Assembly (NCBI GenBank): GCA_002457295.1
Contig: NTKF01000024.1
Coordinates: forward strand, 1 to 20,266
Reading direction: 5' to 3'
DNA length: 20,266 nucleotides
Source of the DNA: Flavobacteriales bacterium MED-G22
GTDB lineage: Bacteria; Bacteroidota; Bacteroidia; Flavobacteriales; Flavobacteriaceae
Shown here: positions 1 through 9,426 of the stretch, piece after piece
How positions within the stretch are numbered: the stretch's first letter is position 1
Layout of the letters: every line of letters begins with the position of its first letter
Made by a program: the position numbers and the translations under genes
The notes under the pieces: model-generated
Told to the model about the DNA's origin: nothing
The model's input: only the letters and a program-made list of their open reading frames with translations
Databases searched by the model: none

Positions 1-427
1 GAAAAATTTTAGTATTTTATTTTGTTTAATTCTTCCCATAACGCTATTGGCTCAAAAAAAAGATAACTCACTCACAGCAAAGCAAAAAGCTATTCTCAAG
101 GCTAAAGAAATAGGTTTGGCATTAGATCTTTCAGAAGAGCAAGAAAATCAAATTGCACTTTATTTAAAAAAAGCTATTGAAAATAGACCTACTCAATCGA
201 TCAATAGAAAAGAACTCTCTCCACAAGAACGATATGAATTTCGTTTGGCTCGATTGGAGAAACAACAAGATTTAAACAAACAAATGCAATCCATCTTAGA
301 TAAAGAGCAATATGCCCAATGGAAGAATAATCAATTGTATGGGAGACACAAAAAAGTAAGAAAAATGAAAGATAAACGTGGTGATCTGCCAAAACGAAAA
401 CCACATCGTCATTATCATAGAGGTTAA
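1..427 (+). CDS. Small exported Spy/CpxP-like protein (5' edge cut by window)
   Basis: The reading frame is open to the left edge. Base 1 is a G directly before AAA-AAT, so the real start is probably an ATG whose first two bases lie outside; the protein would then be about 142 residues. A TTG at 47 is in frame but would cut off the signal peptide (KNFSILFCLILPITLLAQ), so I reject it as the start. After the signal come two short segments of the LTxxQ type seen in Spy/CpxP and related Bacteroidetes proteins: LDLSEEQENQ and LDKEQYAQW, separated by a charged helical stretch. The C-terminus is very basic and ends in a His/Arg-rich tail (KPHRHYHRG). The family is periplasmic and linked to envelope stress or metal sensing; the His tail might bind metal, which is inference. 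A strong terminator follows. Confidence 0.75.
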   Translation, partial: KNFSILFCLILPITLLAQKKDNSLTAKQKAILKAKEIGLALDLSEEQENQIALYLKKAIENRPTQSINRKELSPQERYEFRLARLEKQQDLNKQMQSILDKEQYAQWKNNQLYGRHKKVRKMKDKRGDLPKRKPHRHYHRG

Positions 428-434
428 AAAATGT

Positions 435-464
435 AAAAAGGCAGCTCAAAATGAGCTGCCTTTT
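435..464. terminator. Bidirectional rho-independent terminator
   Basis: A perfect 9-bp stem (GGCAGCTCA / TGAGCTGCC, 440-448 and 452-460) with an AAA loop is flanked by five A on the left (435-439) and four T on the right (461-464). It therefore has a T tract on either strand. It lies between two convergent genes (the Spy-like gene and the OmpA gene) and should terminate both. Confidence 0.9.
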
Positions 465-487
465 CAAAAAATAAAAGAATAATTAAT

Positions 488-1600
488 TTAAAATACTTTA
501 AACTCTGTCCTTCTATTTTCCGCATGGTCTTGTTCGTTGCAATCAACGCCATTGCTGCAATCGTTTAATAACTGAGTCTCACCATAGCCAATGGCAATAA
601 GTCTTCCTTCACTGATGCCTTTTGAAATCAAATATTCAACTACTGATTTAGCTCTTCTTTCAGAAAGATTTTGATTAAAGCTATCCCCGCCTCGTGAGTC
701 AGTGTGCGAGCCAATTTCAACTGTACTACTTTTGTCTTCTAACATCAGAGTGTATATATTTCGATCTAGAATTTGTTTTGCTTCTCGGTTGAGTTCTGCA
801 CTTCCTAGAGCATAATAAATGGGTAGCACTGTTCCCCTATCTGGAATGTTACATGGCACTTCTCTCCATGCTGTCATTCCTCCTTTTTTGCGTAAAACTT
901 TTTTGATTACTGTAGTATATTCAGCGGGTTCAATCAATTCTCTAGTAGTTTCGTCTTTTACTAATACATTTCGTTGTACACTTTGTGTTCTTTGAGGAAT
1001 ATCTTCCTCCTCTGTGTGTGCAGGAGATACCTCTACTTGTTTAGTGATAAGACGATATTCACCTGTAATTTTTTCTGCTTGAGTTTCAACTTCTTTATCA
1101 ATTTTTTGTACTGGTATATCCCTTACAACAGCAGGACGCTCAACAAAATGAAAAATTCTACAGTCTGCTGGGTCAATAGAAGGACAATCTGGATCTTTTT
1201 CTCCAGCCACCCATGTTCCTGTTTTAGGTTTCACTTCTAATGTTTCAAAGTCTTTTTTGAAGGTGGTTGGAATTACTTCTAGTTTATGATAAGGATCTTT
1301 GATCCAAAGGGTGTCTACAACTGTTTCATAAACTGCCGGCACATAGACAAAACGTTTTGAGGCAGGACGAATTACAATTTCTTGTGTTCTATTTTCATAT
1401 TCAGCTGGGATTATTTCTACTCTTTTGTGTTCAGGTTTTGTCATTATTGTGACTTCCTCTTCTCCATATTCATCAGGCACAACACATTTGGCAAAACATT
1501 TGTTTGGGTCAGGATTTTCTGGTAAAGTTTCAAAATATTCCTGAGCCGATAAACAACAAGAAAGAAGTAGGCATAAATAGATTAAGTACTGTTTTTTCAT
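488..1600 (-). CDS. OmpA-family outer-membrane/peptidoglycan-binding protein
   Basis: A 370-residue protein that starts with a signal peptide (MKKQYLIYLCLLLSCCLSAQ). The C-terminal ~115 residues form an OmpA-type domain: an AL-x-S strand (IYYALGSAELN), the peptidoglycan-binding segment HTDSRGGDSFNQNLSERRA with the conserved Asp and Arg, and the terminal ENRRTEFKVF that closes many Bacteroidetes OmpA domains. The middle (about residues 55-250) is not a beta-barrel but a run of short, diverged units centred on PA-x-Y or PA-x-x (IIPAEYE, VPAVYET, ERPAVV, SPAHTEE, EPAEYTT), probably an extended periplasmic spacer. It probably tethers the outer membrane or a partner protein to the cell wall. It follows hemL by 64 bases, with a likely hemL terminator between them, so it probably has its own promoter. 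Confidence 0.9.
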   Translation of the reverse strand: MKKQYLIYLCLLLSCCLSAQEYFETLPENPDPNKCFAKCVVPDEYGEEEVTIMTKPEHKRVEIIPAEYENRTQEIVIRPASKRFVYVPAVYETVVDTLWIKDPYHKLEVIPTTFKKDFETLEVKPKTGTWVAGEKDPDCPSIDPADCRIFHFVERPAVVRDIPVQKIDKEVETQAEKITGEYRLITKQVEVSPAHTEEEDIPQRTQSVQRNVLVKDETTRELIEPAEYTTVIKKVLRKKGGMTAWREVPCNIPDRGTVLPIYYALGSAELNREAKQILDRNIYTLMLEDKSSTVEIGSHTDSRGGDSFNQNLSERRAKSVVEYLISKGISEGRLIAIGYGETQLLNDCSNGVDCNEQDHAENRRTEFKVF

Positions 1601-1633
1601 GGGGTTAAGATTTTAGGGTTGAAGACGCAATTT

Positions 1634-1660
1634 ATAAAAACTAAACTTAAAAGAGTTTAG
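1634..1660 (-). terminator. Probable terminator after hemL
   Basis: On the minus strand, four bases after the hemL stop, a 7-bp perfect stem (CTAAACT / AGTTTAG) with a 6-base loop is followed by TTTTTATAAA. It lies between hemL and the OmpA gene and would end the upstream three-gene unit. The stem is AT-rich, so it may be a weak terminator. Confidence 0.6.
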
Positions 1661-1664
1661 GTTT

Positions 1665-2951
1665 TCAAAAAACTGAAACTATCTTTTTAAAAGCGTTGAT
1701 TGTTTGTTCTATATCGCTGTAGGAAAGTGCATCATTCAAAAAATAACTCTCAAAAGCACTTGGAGGCAAATAGATCCCCTCTTTTAGCATTCCATGAAAA
1801 TAGCGTTTGAAATAGTCATTGTTTGCTGAAGCAGCACTTTTAAAATCAACAACTGGAGAAGCAGTGAAATGCACAGAAAGCATTGACCCAAATCGATTTA
1901 TTTGACAAGGAATCTGAAGCGTTGAGAGCACTTGGTCAAAACCTTCATGCAGTGCTTCTGTCTTTTGGTCAAGGCTGCTAAAAATTTCGGGTTGCTCTTT
2001 AAGGCTTTTAAGCATAGTAATTCCTGCTGCCATGGCGAGTGGATTTCCACTAAGAGTCCCCGCTTGATATACAGGCCCCTCTGGGGCAAGATGACTCATG
2101 ATTTCTTTGGTAGATGCAAACGCTCCAACAGGCAATCCGCCCCCAATCACTTTACCAAAGGTCACTATATCGGCTTGTACTCCCAGCCTCTCTTGAGCCC
2201 CTCCTTGGGCTAGTCTGAATCCTGTCATGACTTCATCAAAAATGAGTAAGGCTCCATAGTGATCACACAAATTTCTGATTCCTTCAAGAAAATCAGGGGC
2301 AGGTGTAATACATCCCATATTTCCTGCTACAGGTTCTAAAATGATGGCAGCTATAGCCTGTGGATTGGCCTTAAATAAAGCTTCAACTTGATCTAAATTG
2401 TTGTACTCTACCAGCAGTGTGTCTTGAGCCGTTCCTTTTGTGACTCCTGGACTGCTAGGGCTTCCTAACGTCACCGCACCACTACCAGCTTGTATTAAAA
2501 AAGCATCGGCATGCCCATGATAGCAACCTGCAAATTTGATTATTTTTTCTCTGCCAGTTGCCCCTCTTGCTAGTCTAATGGCACTCATACATGCCTCTGT
2601 TCCCGAATTTACAAAACGAACTTTGTCTATGTTTGGAACCATTGAAACAACTAGTTCTGCCATTTCGGTTTCTAACGCAGTAGGAATGCCAAAAGAAGTC
2701 CCTTTTTTGGCTTGTTGTGTGACAGCATCTATCACTGGCTGGTATGCATGACCCAACAATAAGGGACCCCAACTAGAGATATAATCAATTAGTTTATTTC
2801 CATCCTCGTCATATAAGTAAGCACCTTTAGCTTTTTCAACAAATATGGGGGTTCCACCAACAGCTTGAAATGCTCTCACTGGTGAATTGACTCCACCTGG
2901 AATTACTTTCTTTGCTGCATTAAATAGGGCACTGCTTCTTTGGTATTGCAT
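1665..2951 (-). CDS. hemL: Glutamate-1-semialdehyde 2,1-aminomutase
   Basis: PLP-dependent class III aminotransferase of 428 residues that converts glutamate-1-semialdehyde to 5-aminolevulinate, the C5-route step of haem biosynthesis in the cytoplasm. The N-terminal signature [12 protein letters not shown] is typical of GSA aminomutase. The cofactor-binding Asp region is [10 protein letters not shown] (about 237-246), and the PLP lysine is Lys267 in [16 protein letters not shown]. Length and motifs are those of a complete enzyme. The start is chosen at the ATG at 2951: its A is also the last base of the upstream gene's TGA (TGATG), indicating translational coupling. A GTG one codon earlier (2954) is possible but less likely. 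It is the last gene of a minus-strand unit and is followed by a probable terminator. Confidence 0.95.
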   Translation of the reverse strand: MQYQRSSALFNAAKKVIPGGVNSPVRAFQAVGGTPIFVEKAKGAYLYDEDGNKLIDYISSWGPLLLGHAYQPVIDAVTQQAKKGTSFGIPTALETEMAELVVSMVPNIDKVRFVNSGTEACMSAIRLARGATGREKIIKFAGCYHGHADAFLIQAGSGAVTLGSPSSPGVTKGTAQDTLLVEYNNLDQVEALFKANPQAIAAIILEPVAGNMGCITPAPDFLEGIRNLCDHYGALLIFDEVMTGFRLAQGGAQERLGVQADIVTFGKVIGGGLPVGAFASTKEIMSHLAPEGPVYQAGTLSGNPLAMAAGITMLKSLKEQPEIFSSLDQKTEALHEGFDQVLSTLQIPCQINRFGSMLSVHFTASPVVDFKSAASANNDYFKRYFHGMLKEGIYLPPSAFESYFLNDALSYSDIEQTINAFKKIVSVF

Positions 2952-3814
2952 CACTTTAAGGAGTTAGGTATGGCCAATTCTTGTCCTAAATATATAGTAT
3001 TGTCTTTAATTTTATTTTCTTGAATAATCCGAGAAACTGAAATATTATATTTTTTTGCTAATGAATATAGCGTATCTCCTTTTCTGACGGTGTGAACTTG
3101 AGAGACAGCAGTTTCCTTATTTCTTTTTATTCTCTTGGTTTTTTGATTATCGTATTGATCTAATTCAAACCGTTCAATCAGACTTATTAGTTTTTGAGGA
3201 TATTTTGGATCTGTAGCATAGCCTGCTTTTTTGAGCCCTTTAGCCCACGCTTTATATTCATTAGGTTTAAAATCAAATAAAAAAGCATATCTAGACCTTT
3301 CTGTTAAAAATAGAGAGTGGTCTCTGAAAGATTGAATGGGATTTTTATATACTCGAAAACACTCTCCTTTTCTGTCATCATCATGATAAATTCGTTTGCC
3401 CTTCCAATTTTTGTGGCATTTAATTCCAAAATGATTATTTCCTTCTTTTGCCAAACGCCCTGAGCCCATAGAAGATTCTAAAATACCTTGGGCTAAGGTT
3501 ATACTTGCTGGAATTCCATATTCTTCCATTTCTGAAACTGCAATTGAATTGTAAGTCGAAATGTAATTTTGAATTCTTTCAAAATTTGTCTTTGGGGGAG
3601 CCTTGGGAGATGAAATGGTTTTTTCTTTTTTTGGCTCTGAAGGCTCTCTGGTCACCACTTTTTTAGTGCCACAAGAGGATAAAAATAGAAGCAAAATCAA
3701 ACCCCCGAGAAAAGTAATTCGGGTTGCCCTTTTTTTCGAAGTTGATAGTTGATTCCAGCTATTCCTTGCAAACCGCCACTGTGGATGATTAGAATTTTTT
3801 GACCCCATTGCCAT
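2951..3814 (-). CDS. Glucosaminidase (GH73, FlgJ-like) with LysM domain, lipoprotein
   Basis: Cell-wall hydrolase anchored as a lipoprotein. Counting from the ATG at 3814 (287 residues), residues 32-48 are a hydrophobic signal ending in a lipobox (FLSSC, Cys48). A glucosaminidase domain spans about 78-215, with likely catalytic Glu113 in [12 protein letters not shown] and the family segment NNHFGIKC. A single LysM domain spans about 241-283 ([16 protein letters not shown]...GQELAIP) and binds peptidoglycan. The start is uncertain. ATG 3814 or 3808 puts about 30 extra residues before the signal and overlaps the upstream gene by about 110-118 bases. The next usable codon, TTG 3700, overlaps the upstream stop by only 4 bases but leaves no basic n-region. 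The stop overlaps hemL by one base. Confidence 0.88.
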   Translation of the reverse strand: MAMGSKNSNHPQWRFARNSWNQLSTSKKRATRITFLGGLILLLFLSSCGTKKVVTREPSEPKKEKTISSPKAPPKTNFERIQNYISTYNSIAVSEMEEYGIPASITLAQGILESSMGSGRLAKEGNNHFGIKCHKNWKGKRIYHDDDRKGECFRVYKNPIQSFRDHSLFLTERSRYAFLFDFKPNEYKAWAKGLKKAGYATDPKYPQKLISLIERFELDQYDNQKTKRIKRNKETAVSQVHTVRKGDTLYSLAKKYNISVSRIIQENKIKDNTIYLGQELAIPNSLK

Positions 3815-4620
3815 TTGTTCTGTTCTATAAGGTCAAAAATACCAAAAAGCATTTTGCCTGTATAAATTGGATCCAAAGGAATTCCATATTGTTGATAAAA
3901 AGAATTGATAAAGACTATCAGTTTAGGGGTGATTTTTGCATACCCACCAAAGGTATACTCCTCTATTAATTGCCAATTTTTTTTATTAGTAAATTGTGCA
4001 ATCTTTGTTTCTAAAGAAGTGTCCTTTACAGACATAAATCCAAGAAGTTGTTGATTTTCAGCACTACCCTCGATCAAACCAGCTAGAGTTCCTCCTGTGC
4101 CTACACAAACACAGATCACATCAAAGTCTTGATCATTCTTGCTCAATATTTCTTGACATCCTTTTACTGCAAGTGAATTTGTGCCCCCTTCTGGAAGAAA
4201 AATAAAATGGGGAAATTTATTTTGAATTTCTTGTACTTCTTTGGCTTGTTCTTTGAATCGAAAATTTGCCCTTGAAATTGCGATCAATTGCATCCCTTGA
4301 GATTGGCAAAATGTTAATGTTGAACTATCAGTGATTTTATTTTGCCATTCTTCACCCCGTACAATGCCTATAGTGGGAATCCCAACCATCTTACCTGCTG
4401 CTGCTAGGGCTGCTAAATGATTAGAGAAAGCCCCTCCAAAACTAATGATGGGTTGTTTATTTTGAGACTTAATAGAGGCTAGATTGTATTTGAGTTTCCT
4501 AAATTTATTTCCAGAAACTATGGGATGAATTTTATCTTCACGCTTAATTTTTATTTCAAACCCAGAAAATGGATTTATCAATTGATTCGTTGTAATTTTA
4601 TCTTCTAAGAAAAAGTCCAT
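3697..4620 (-). CDS. PLP-dependent ACC deaminase / D-cysteine desulfhydrase-like enzyme
   Basis: A 307-residue fold-type II PLP enzyme. By alignment from memory with the D-cysteine desulfhydrase family, the PLP lysine is Lys39 in SGNKFRKLKY. A Ser-Asn-His segment (GGAFSNHLAALAAAG, Ser66) corresponds to the family's catalytic Ser, and Gly-rich loops GTGGTLAG and [10 protein letters not shown] bind the cofactor phosphate and complete the pocket. It is a little shorter than characterised family members (about 325-340). The usual SNHxRQT motif is SNHLAAL here, so I would not assign ACC deaminase activity; D-cysteine or another small amino acid is as likely. It is first in a minus-strand unit with the glucosaminidase gene and hemL. 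Its start lies only 19 bases from the divergent DUF5522 gene. Confidence 0.88.
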   Translation of the reverse strand: MDFFLEDKITTNQLINPFSGFEIKIKREDKIHPIVSGNKFRKLKYNLASIKSQNKQPIISFGGAFSNHLAALAAAGKMVGIPTIGIVRGEEWQNKITDSSTLTFCQSQGMQLIAISRANFRFKEQAKEVQEIQNKFPHFIFLPEGGTNSLAVKGCQEILSKNDQDFDVICVCVGTGGTLAGLIEGSAENQQLLGFMSVKDTSLETKIAQFTNKKNWQLIEEYTFGGYAKITPKLIVFINSFYQQYGIPLDPIYTGKMLFGIFDLIEQNKWQWGQKILIIHSGGLQGIAGINYQLRKKGQPELLFSGV

Positions 4621-4627
4621 TAATTAA

Positions 4628-4798
<171 letters not shown>

Positions 4799-4861
4799 TA
4801 TTAAAAAATAGGCACAGTTTTTGATCCTTAATAATTTAATAAAACCTACCAAAAACAACAA

Positions 4862-5389
4862 ATGATGAAAAAAATTCTCGCTTTATTTGGACTCTCACTT
4901 CTTGCTTCTTGTAGCTCTGTTTTTGTTTTTACAGATCATGATAGTAGTGTTGATTTTTCTCAATATAAATCATTTGCTTATTATAAACCACAAATCGATG
5001 AAGTGGATCTTTCAGACCTAGACAAACGGCGCATACTTAAGGCCTTAGACACCACCCTTCAAGCAAAGGGGCTCATAAAGTCTGAAGCACCAGATTTATT
5101 GGTCAGTTTTGAAACAAAAGCTAAAGAAAAGGTGTATGTCAATAATTTCAACACCTGGGGCTGGGGTTGGGGTTGGAACCCTTGGTTTTGGGGACCCAAT
5201 TTTAGCAATGTTAGTAGTCAAACAGAAGGCACCCTTTACATTAACTTGATTGATGCCCAAAGTAAACAATTGGTCTGGCAAGGAAAAGGACGTGGCAGAA
5301 TTTCTGAATACACAAAAAAACGCGATGAGCGTATAGCCCATTTTGTGGGAGAAATTGTTTCCATGTATCCCCCAGAATTAATAAATTAA
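4862..5389 (+). CDS. DUF4136 family lipoprotein
   Basis: A 175-residue lipoprotein: short basic start (MMKK), hydrophobic core, lipobox LLASC. The body has the DUF4136 layout: [11 protein letters not shown] near the N-terminus, a helix ([17 protein letters not shown]), the strand APDLLVSF, and the late strands [25 protein letters not shown] low-complexity segment of alternating Gly/Trp ([13 protein letters not shown], about residues 99-111) sits in the middle and is probably an exposed loop. The function of the family is unknown; many Bacteroidetes carry several copies. The start may be the ATG at 4862 or the adjacent ATG at 4865. Its stop overlaps the convergent alaS stop by three bases, and no terminator lies between them. 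Confidence 0.88.
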   Translation: MMKKILALFGLSLLASCSSVFVFTDHDSSVDFSQYKSFAYYKPQIDEVDLSDLDKRRILKALDTTLQAKGLIKSEAPDLLVSFETKAKEKVYVNNFNTWGWGWGWNPWFWGPNFSNVSSQTEGTLYINLIDAQSKQLVWQGKGRGRISEYTKKRDERIAHFVGEIVSMYPPELIN

Positions 5390-8004
5390 TCTAGAATTGT
5401 TCTAGCCTCTTCAAGTGCTTTTTCTATCCCATTTGGATTTTTACCTCCAGCAGTGGCAAAGAAATCTTGGCCTCCCCCTCCTCCTTGGATATGTTTTCCT
5501 AGTGAGCGAATAATATTAGCGGCGTTCCACTCTTTTTGAGTTGCTAAGTCTTTAGAAATATAACAATTCAACAATGCTTTCCCTTTGCTCTCTGCCCCTA
5601 AAACAATAACTAATGAATCAAATTCTTTTGCTAAATCAAAACAAAGAGTTTTCATTCCAGCGGCATCAGTTGCAACCTTTTGGGCTATAAAATGTATATC
5701 ATTAATCTTTTCGAGATTCTCTTTTAGCGCATTGTAAATAGAGTTTAATTTGAGTTTACTTAAAACAGCCACTTCTTTTCTAAGTATGGCGTTTTCCTCA
5801 TTTAAACTTTGAATAGCTTTTACAGTATCTTGTGGATGGTTGAGTACCCCCTGCACTTGATTTAAAAGTTTTGATTGTTGTTCAAAATGGTGTTTAACAG
5901 CCTCTCCAGTGATGGCTTCAATTCTTCTTATACCAGCTGCAACAGCCGTTTCTGAGACGATCTTGAAATGCCAAAGATCGGCGGTAGAAGATACATGAGT
6001 CCCTCCACATAATTCAATAGATTGCCCAAATCGAATTGTTCTAACGTGATCACCATATTTTTCACCAAACAATGCCATTGCTCCCTGAGCAAGGGCCTCG
6101 TCATAAGGCACTGCTCTATTTTCCTCAAGGGGCAACTGCTCTTGAATTCTAGCATTTACAAATTGTTCAATAGTACTGAGTGTTTCTTCATCCACTTTTG
6201 CAAAATGTGAAAAATCAAACCTAAAAATTCCTGAATGAACCATAGAACCTTTCTGTTCTACATGGCTTCCCAAAATGGTGCGTAAGGCCTGATGAAGTAG
6301 ATGTGTTGCTGTATGGTTTGCAGCCGTTTTCAGACGTTGCTTTTCATCAACTACAGCTGTAAAAATTGCCTCTGGTCTTTCAGGTAGTGTTTTGGTGAGA
6401 TGAACAATTAAATTATTTTCCTTTTTTGTATCAACAATATAGCAAATGGAACCATTGGACGCTTCTAGATAGCCCTTATCTCCCACTTGACCTCCTCCTT
6501 CTGCATAAAAGGGAGTGTGGTCAAAAACTAATTGAAAAAATTCTCCCTCTTTTGTAGTATTTATTTGGCGATAGCGCAATAGTTGTACTTTTTCGTTCAA
6601 AGAGTCATAGCCCACAAAGCGAGTAGTTTCTTTATCATTTAGTACGACCCAGTCTCCTGTTTGGCTTCCTGCTGCAGCCCTAGATCTGTTTTTTTGCTTT
6701 TCCATCGCTGCTTTAAAGGCTTTTTCGTCAACTGAAAAACCACGCTCTGAAGCAATCAGAGCAGTCAAGTCAAAAGGAAACCCATAGGTATCATAAAGTT
6801 CGAAGGCTTTTTCTCCTGGCACTTGTTTGGAATGTTTCTTCAAAACATCATCTAACATTAGTAGCCCTTGCTGTAATGTTTTTAAGAAGGATATTTCTTC
6901 CTCTCTAATGACGTTAAAAGCTAGTTGTTGTTCTTTGACCAATTCAGGAAAAAAAGAACCCATTTGTTGGGCAAGCGTACTAACCAATTGGTGAATAAAA
7001 GGTTTTTTTTGATTTAAAAAAGTAAAGCCATACCTAATGGCACGTCGCAGAATACGACGTATAACATACCCAGCTCCAGTATTGCTTGGCAATTGTCCAT
7101 CGGCAATGGCAAAATAGACTGTCCTAATGTGGTCGGCTATAACTCTGATAGCCCTATTAGTCTCAATATTATTAGCATATTGATGCTGAGTGAGGGTCTC
7201 AATTTCTCGTATCAGAGGGGTAAACACATCGGTATCATAAGTCGCCGTTTTATTTTGCAAAACCATACACAAGCGTTCAAAACCCATGCCTGTGTCAATA
7301 TGCTGTTGAGGTAATTTTTCGAGTGTTCCATCTGCTTTTCTGTTGAACGATATAAAGACTAAATTCCATACCTCTATGACTTCAGGGTGGTCTTGATTGA
7401 CAAGCGTGGCGCCAGAAACATTTTGTTTTTCCTCTTGAGATCTTAGGTCTATATGTATTTCCGAACATGGCCCACAGGGTCCTTGATCACCCATTTCCCA
7501 AAAATTGTCTTTTTTATTACCTAATAAAATTCGGTTTTCTGGAATCACTTCTTTCCATAAATCATAAGCTTCATCATCTTTAACAAGTCCTTCATCAGAG
7601 GCACCCTCAAAAATTGTTACATATAAATTTTCTGGAGCTATTTTATAGCAGTCTGTTAAAAGCTCCCAGGCCCAATGAATAGCTTCTTTTTTGAAATAAT
7701 CTCCAAAGCTCCAATTGCCTAGCATTTCAAAAAATGTGTGATGATAAGTGTCAATGCCCACTTCTTCAAGGTCGTTATGCTTGCCTGAAACTCTTAGGCA
7801 TTTTTGGGTATCAGCAACCCTTTTGGAAGAAGGGTTCACGTGCCCTAAAAAATACTCTTTAAACTGATTCATACCCGCATTAGTGAACATTAATGTAGGG
7901 TCATTTTTAATCACCATAGGGGCAGAGGCCACAATCTCATGTTGCTTGGAGGCAAAGAAATCTAAAAATTTTTGACGCACTTCTGCTGACTTCATTTTGG
8001 TCAT
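5386..8004 (-). CDS. alaS: Alanyl-tRNA synthetase
   Basis: Full-length class II synthetase of 872 residues that charges tRNA-Ala in the cytoplasm. In order it shows an N-terminal catalytic domain ([15 protein letters not shown] as motif 1 region, then [14 protein letters not shown] and the GMGFERL segment), the tRNA-recognition domain, the editing domain with the Zn-binding NHTATHLLH, the second editing signature [10 protein letters not shown], a coiled-coil region (about 710-760), and the C-Ala domain with [17 protein letters not shown]. All hallmark residues for both aminoacylation and editing appear intact. The N-terminus has two in-frame ATGs (8004 and 7995); [14 protein letters not shown] is the conserved start region, so either works. 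It is divergent from the M23 peptidase gene across a 117-base spacer. Confidence 0.97.
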   Translation of the reverse strand: MTKMKSAEVRQKFLDFFASKQHEIVASAPMVIKNDPTLMFTNAGMNQFKEYFLGHVNPSSKRVADTQKCLRVSGKHNDLEEVGIDTYHHTFFEMLGNWSFGDYFKKEAIHWAWELLTDCYKIAPENLYVTIFEGASDEGLVKDDEAYDLWKEVIPENRILLGNKKDNFWEMGDQGPCGPCSEIHIDLRSQEEKQNVSGATLVNQDHPEVIEVWNLVFISFNRKADGTLEKLPQQHIDTGMGFERLCMVLQNKTATYDTDVFTPLIREIETLTQHQYANNIETNRAIRVIADHIRTVYFAIADGQLPSNTGAGYVIRRILRRAIRYGFTFLNQKKPFIHQLVSTLAQQMGSFFPELVKEQQLAFNVIREEEISFLKTLQQGLLMLDDVLKKHSKQVPGEKAFELYDTYGFPFDLTALIASERGFSVDEKAFKAAMEKQKNRSRAAAGSQTGDWVVLNDKETTRFVGYDSLNEKVQLLRYRQINTTKEGEFFQLVFDHTPFYAEGGGQVGDKGYLEASNGSICYIVDTKKENNLIVHLTKTLPERPEAIFTAVVDEKQRLKTAANHTATHLLHQALRTILGSHVEQKGSMVHSGIFRFDFSHFAKVDEETLSTIEQFVNARIQEQLPLEENRAVPYDEALAQGAMALFGEKYGDHVRTIRFGQSIELCGGTHVSSTADLWHFKIVSETAVAAGIRRIEAITGEAVKHHFEQQSKLLNQVQGVLNHPQDTVKAIQSLNEENAILRKEVAVLSKLKLNSIYNALKENLEKINDIHFIAQKVATDAAGMKTLCFDLAKEFDSLVIVLGAESKGKALLNCYISKDLATQKEWNAANIIRSLGKHIQGGGGGQDFFATAGGKNPNGIEKALEEARTILD

Positions 8005-8061
8005 TTAAATCAAAAAAAAAGGAATAACGAACTACTATAAATCACATTTCGCAGATATTGG

Positions 8062-8083
8062 TATATTTGTATTTTTATATTTG
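8062..8083 (+). promoter_or_regulatory. Candidate promoter -7 elements for the M23 peptidase-merR unit
   Basis: Two copies of TATATTTG (8062-8069 and 8076-8083) match the Bacteroidetes -7 consensus TANNTTTG. A TTG at 8058-8060 is 15 bases before the second copy, shorter than the usual 17-23 spacing, so the pairing is uncertain. The second copy would start transcription about 30 bases before the ATG at 8122. Confidence 0.4.
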
Positions 8084-8095
8084 CTTTTGCAAAAG
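8084..8095. promoter_or_regulatory. 12-bp perfect palindrome at the predicted transcription start
   Basis: CTTTTGCAAAAG is a perfect palindrome directly after the second TATATTTG, where the +1 of the M23-merR transcript would lie. The position suits an operator for a dimeric repressor or regulator. The MerR-family protein encoded downstream is a possible but unproven candidate. Confidence 0.3.
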
Positions 8096-8121
8096 AAAAG
8101 AAAAATTATAAAATATAGTTT

Positions 8122-9099
8122 ATGACCAAGGTCAAATATTATTACGATCCCGAAACTTTATCCTACCGGCCCATACAAGTCACCCACAAACTAAGGATAT
8201 CCAACTTCATTTTATTTATACTGTCCTCTTTTCTATTTGGACTAATTAGTTTGTTCATCCTGTTGAATTCTACATGGTTGAGCACTCCCAATGAGATTTA
8301 TCAGACTCGTGAACTAGAGAATTATAAAATTCAGTTTGATATTTTGAATAAGAAATTAAATCAAGTAGAGGCTGTTCTAGGGAATATAGAACAGAGAGAC
8401 AATACCCTTTATCGCCTTTATTTTGAGGCTAGTCCTATTCCTGAAGAACAGAGGAGAGCAGGGTTTGGAGGGATTGACCGCTACAAAGCACTTGAAGGAT
8501 ATGACAATTCTGAATTAATAAAAAACACCACTGAACGGCTAGATGTCTTAATTAAACAAACAGTTGTTCAATCACGTTCTCTAGATGAAATTGAGAAATT
8601 AGCCTCTAATAGAGCAGAATTAATTAAAGCCATTCCTTCCATTCAACCTATAAAAAATGAAGATTTAAGGAGAATTGCTTCGGGTTTTGGGAAACGCCGT
8701 GATCCATTCACTAAACTATGGAGACAACACAATGGTATAGACTTTACGGCTAAGAAAGGTACTCCTGTTTATGCCACTGGAGATGGAATTATAAAAAGAG
8801 CTGACAACCGTTCTTCAGGCTATGGCAAACACATAAGAATAGATCATGGTCATGGTTACGTTTCGCTCTATGCCCACTTGAATGGTTATAATGTGCGTAG
8901 AGGACAACGCGTAAAAAGAGGCGAGATTATTGGTTTTGTAGGCAATACGGGGCGTTCAGCAGGTGCGCATCTTCATTATGAGATTTTTAAAGACAAAAAA
9001 CATATAGATCCCATAAACTTCTATTATGGGAACCTGTCTCCAGAGGAATATGAAAAACTAATTGAACAGGCTAAGATGGAAAACCAATCTTGGGATTAG
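8122..9099 (+). CDS. Membrane-anchored M23 family metallopeptidase
   Basis: A 325-residue peptidoglycan endopeptidase-like protein. A basic cytoplasmic N-terminus (about 1-27) precedes one transmembrane helix (about 28-49), a coiled coil (about 60-95), and a C-terminal LytM/M23 domain from about residue 185. The zinc and catalytic residues are visible: His203 and Asp207 (QHNGIDF), His252 (LYAHL), and the HxH motif His283/His285 (GAHLHYE). The domain therefore looks active rather than a degenerate, regulatory one. The likely site of action is the periplasm, cutting peptide cross-links. The merR gene begins at the next base after its stop, a pairing common in Bacteroidetes. Confidence 0.95.
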   Translation: MTKVKYYYDPETLSYRPIQVTHKLRISNFILFILSSFLFGLISLFILLNSTWLSTPNEIYQTRELENYKIQFDILNKKLNQVEAVLGNIEQRDNTLYRLYFEASPIPEEQRRAGFGGIDRYKALEGYDNSELIKNTTERLDVLIKQTVVQSRSLDEIEKLASNRAELIKAIPSIQPIKNEDLRRIASGFGKRRDPFTKLWRQHNGIDFTAKKGTPVYATGDGIIKRADNRSSGYGKHIRIDHGHGYVSLYAHLNGYNVRRGQRVKRGEIIGFVGNTGRSAGAHLHYEIFKDKKHIDPINFYYGNLSPEEYEKLIEQAKMENQSWD

Positions 9100-9426
9100 A
9101 TGTCTGTTAATTTACCAGAAAAAAGATATTATACTATTGGTGAAGTTGCCAAAGCTTTTGATGTTAAGCCTTCTCTTTTGCGCTTTTGGGAAAATGAATT
9201 TGAAACTATCAAACCAAAAAAAAACAGTAAAGGGACACGGAAATATACTCCAGATAACCTCAAACAAATTCAATTTGTTTATCATCTTGTAAAGGAAAAG
9301 GGAATGACTCTTGCTGGAGCTAAAAAGCAAATGAATCAAATGGGTAATCCAGAAGCAAAAGTGCTTTTGTTAGATAAATTAAAAAAAATCCGTGCTGAAC
9401 TTCAGTCAATTAAAGACCAGTTATAA
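9100..9426 (+). CDS. MerR-family transcriptional regulator
   Basis: A 108-residue protein with an N-terminal winged helix-turn-helix of MerR type: YYTIGEVAKAFDVKPSLLRFWENEF at about residues 10-35, the wing with RKYTPDNLKQI, then GMTLAGAKKQM. A short C-terminal coiled coil (KVLLLDKLKKIRAELQSIKDQL) serves for dimerisation. There is no C-terminal effector-binding domain and no cluster of cysteines for metal sensing, so no inducer can be predicted. The ATG follows the M23 stop without a single intervening base, which indicates co-translation. Its stop abuts the convergent der stop directly. Confidence 0.93.
   Translation: MSVNLPEKRYYTIGEVAKAFDVKPSLLRFWENEFETIKPKKNSKGTRKYTPDNLKQIQFVYHLVKEKGMTLAGAKKQMNQMGNPEAKVLLLDKLKKIRAELQSIKDQL

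Noticed and set aside
974..1240. 88-codon plus-strand frame inside the OmpA gene, rich in Phe and Cys
   Set aside because: Antisense to a well-supported gene; its hydrophobic look follows from the Lys/Glu-rich sense codons.
8122..9426. M23 peptidase plus MerR as a phage lysis or toxin module
   Set aside because: The pairing is common in Bacteroidetes chromosomes and there are no phage genes nearby.
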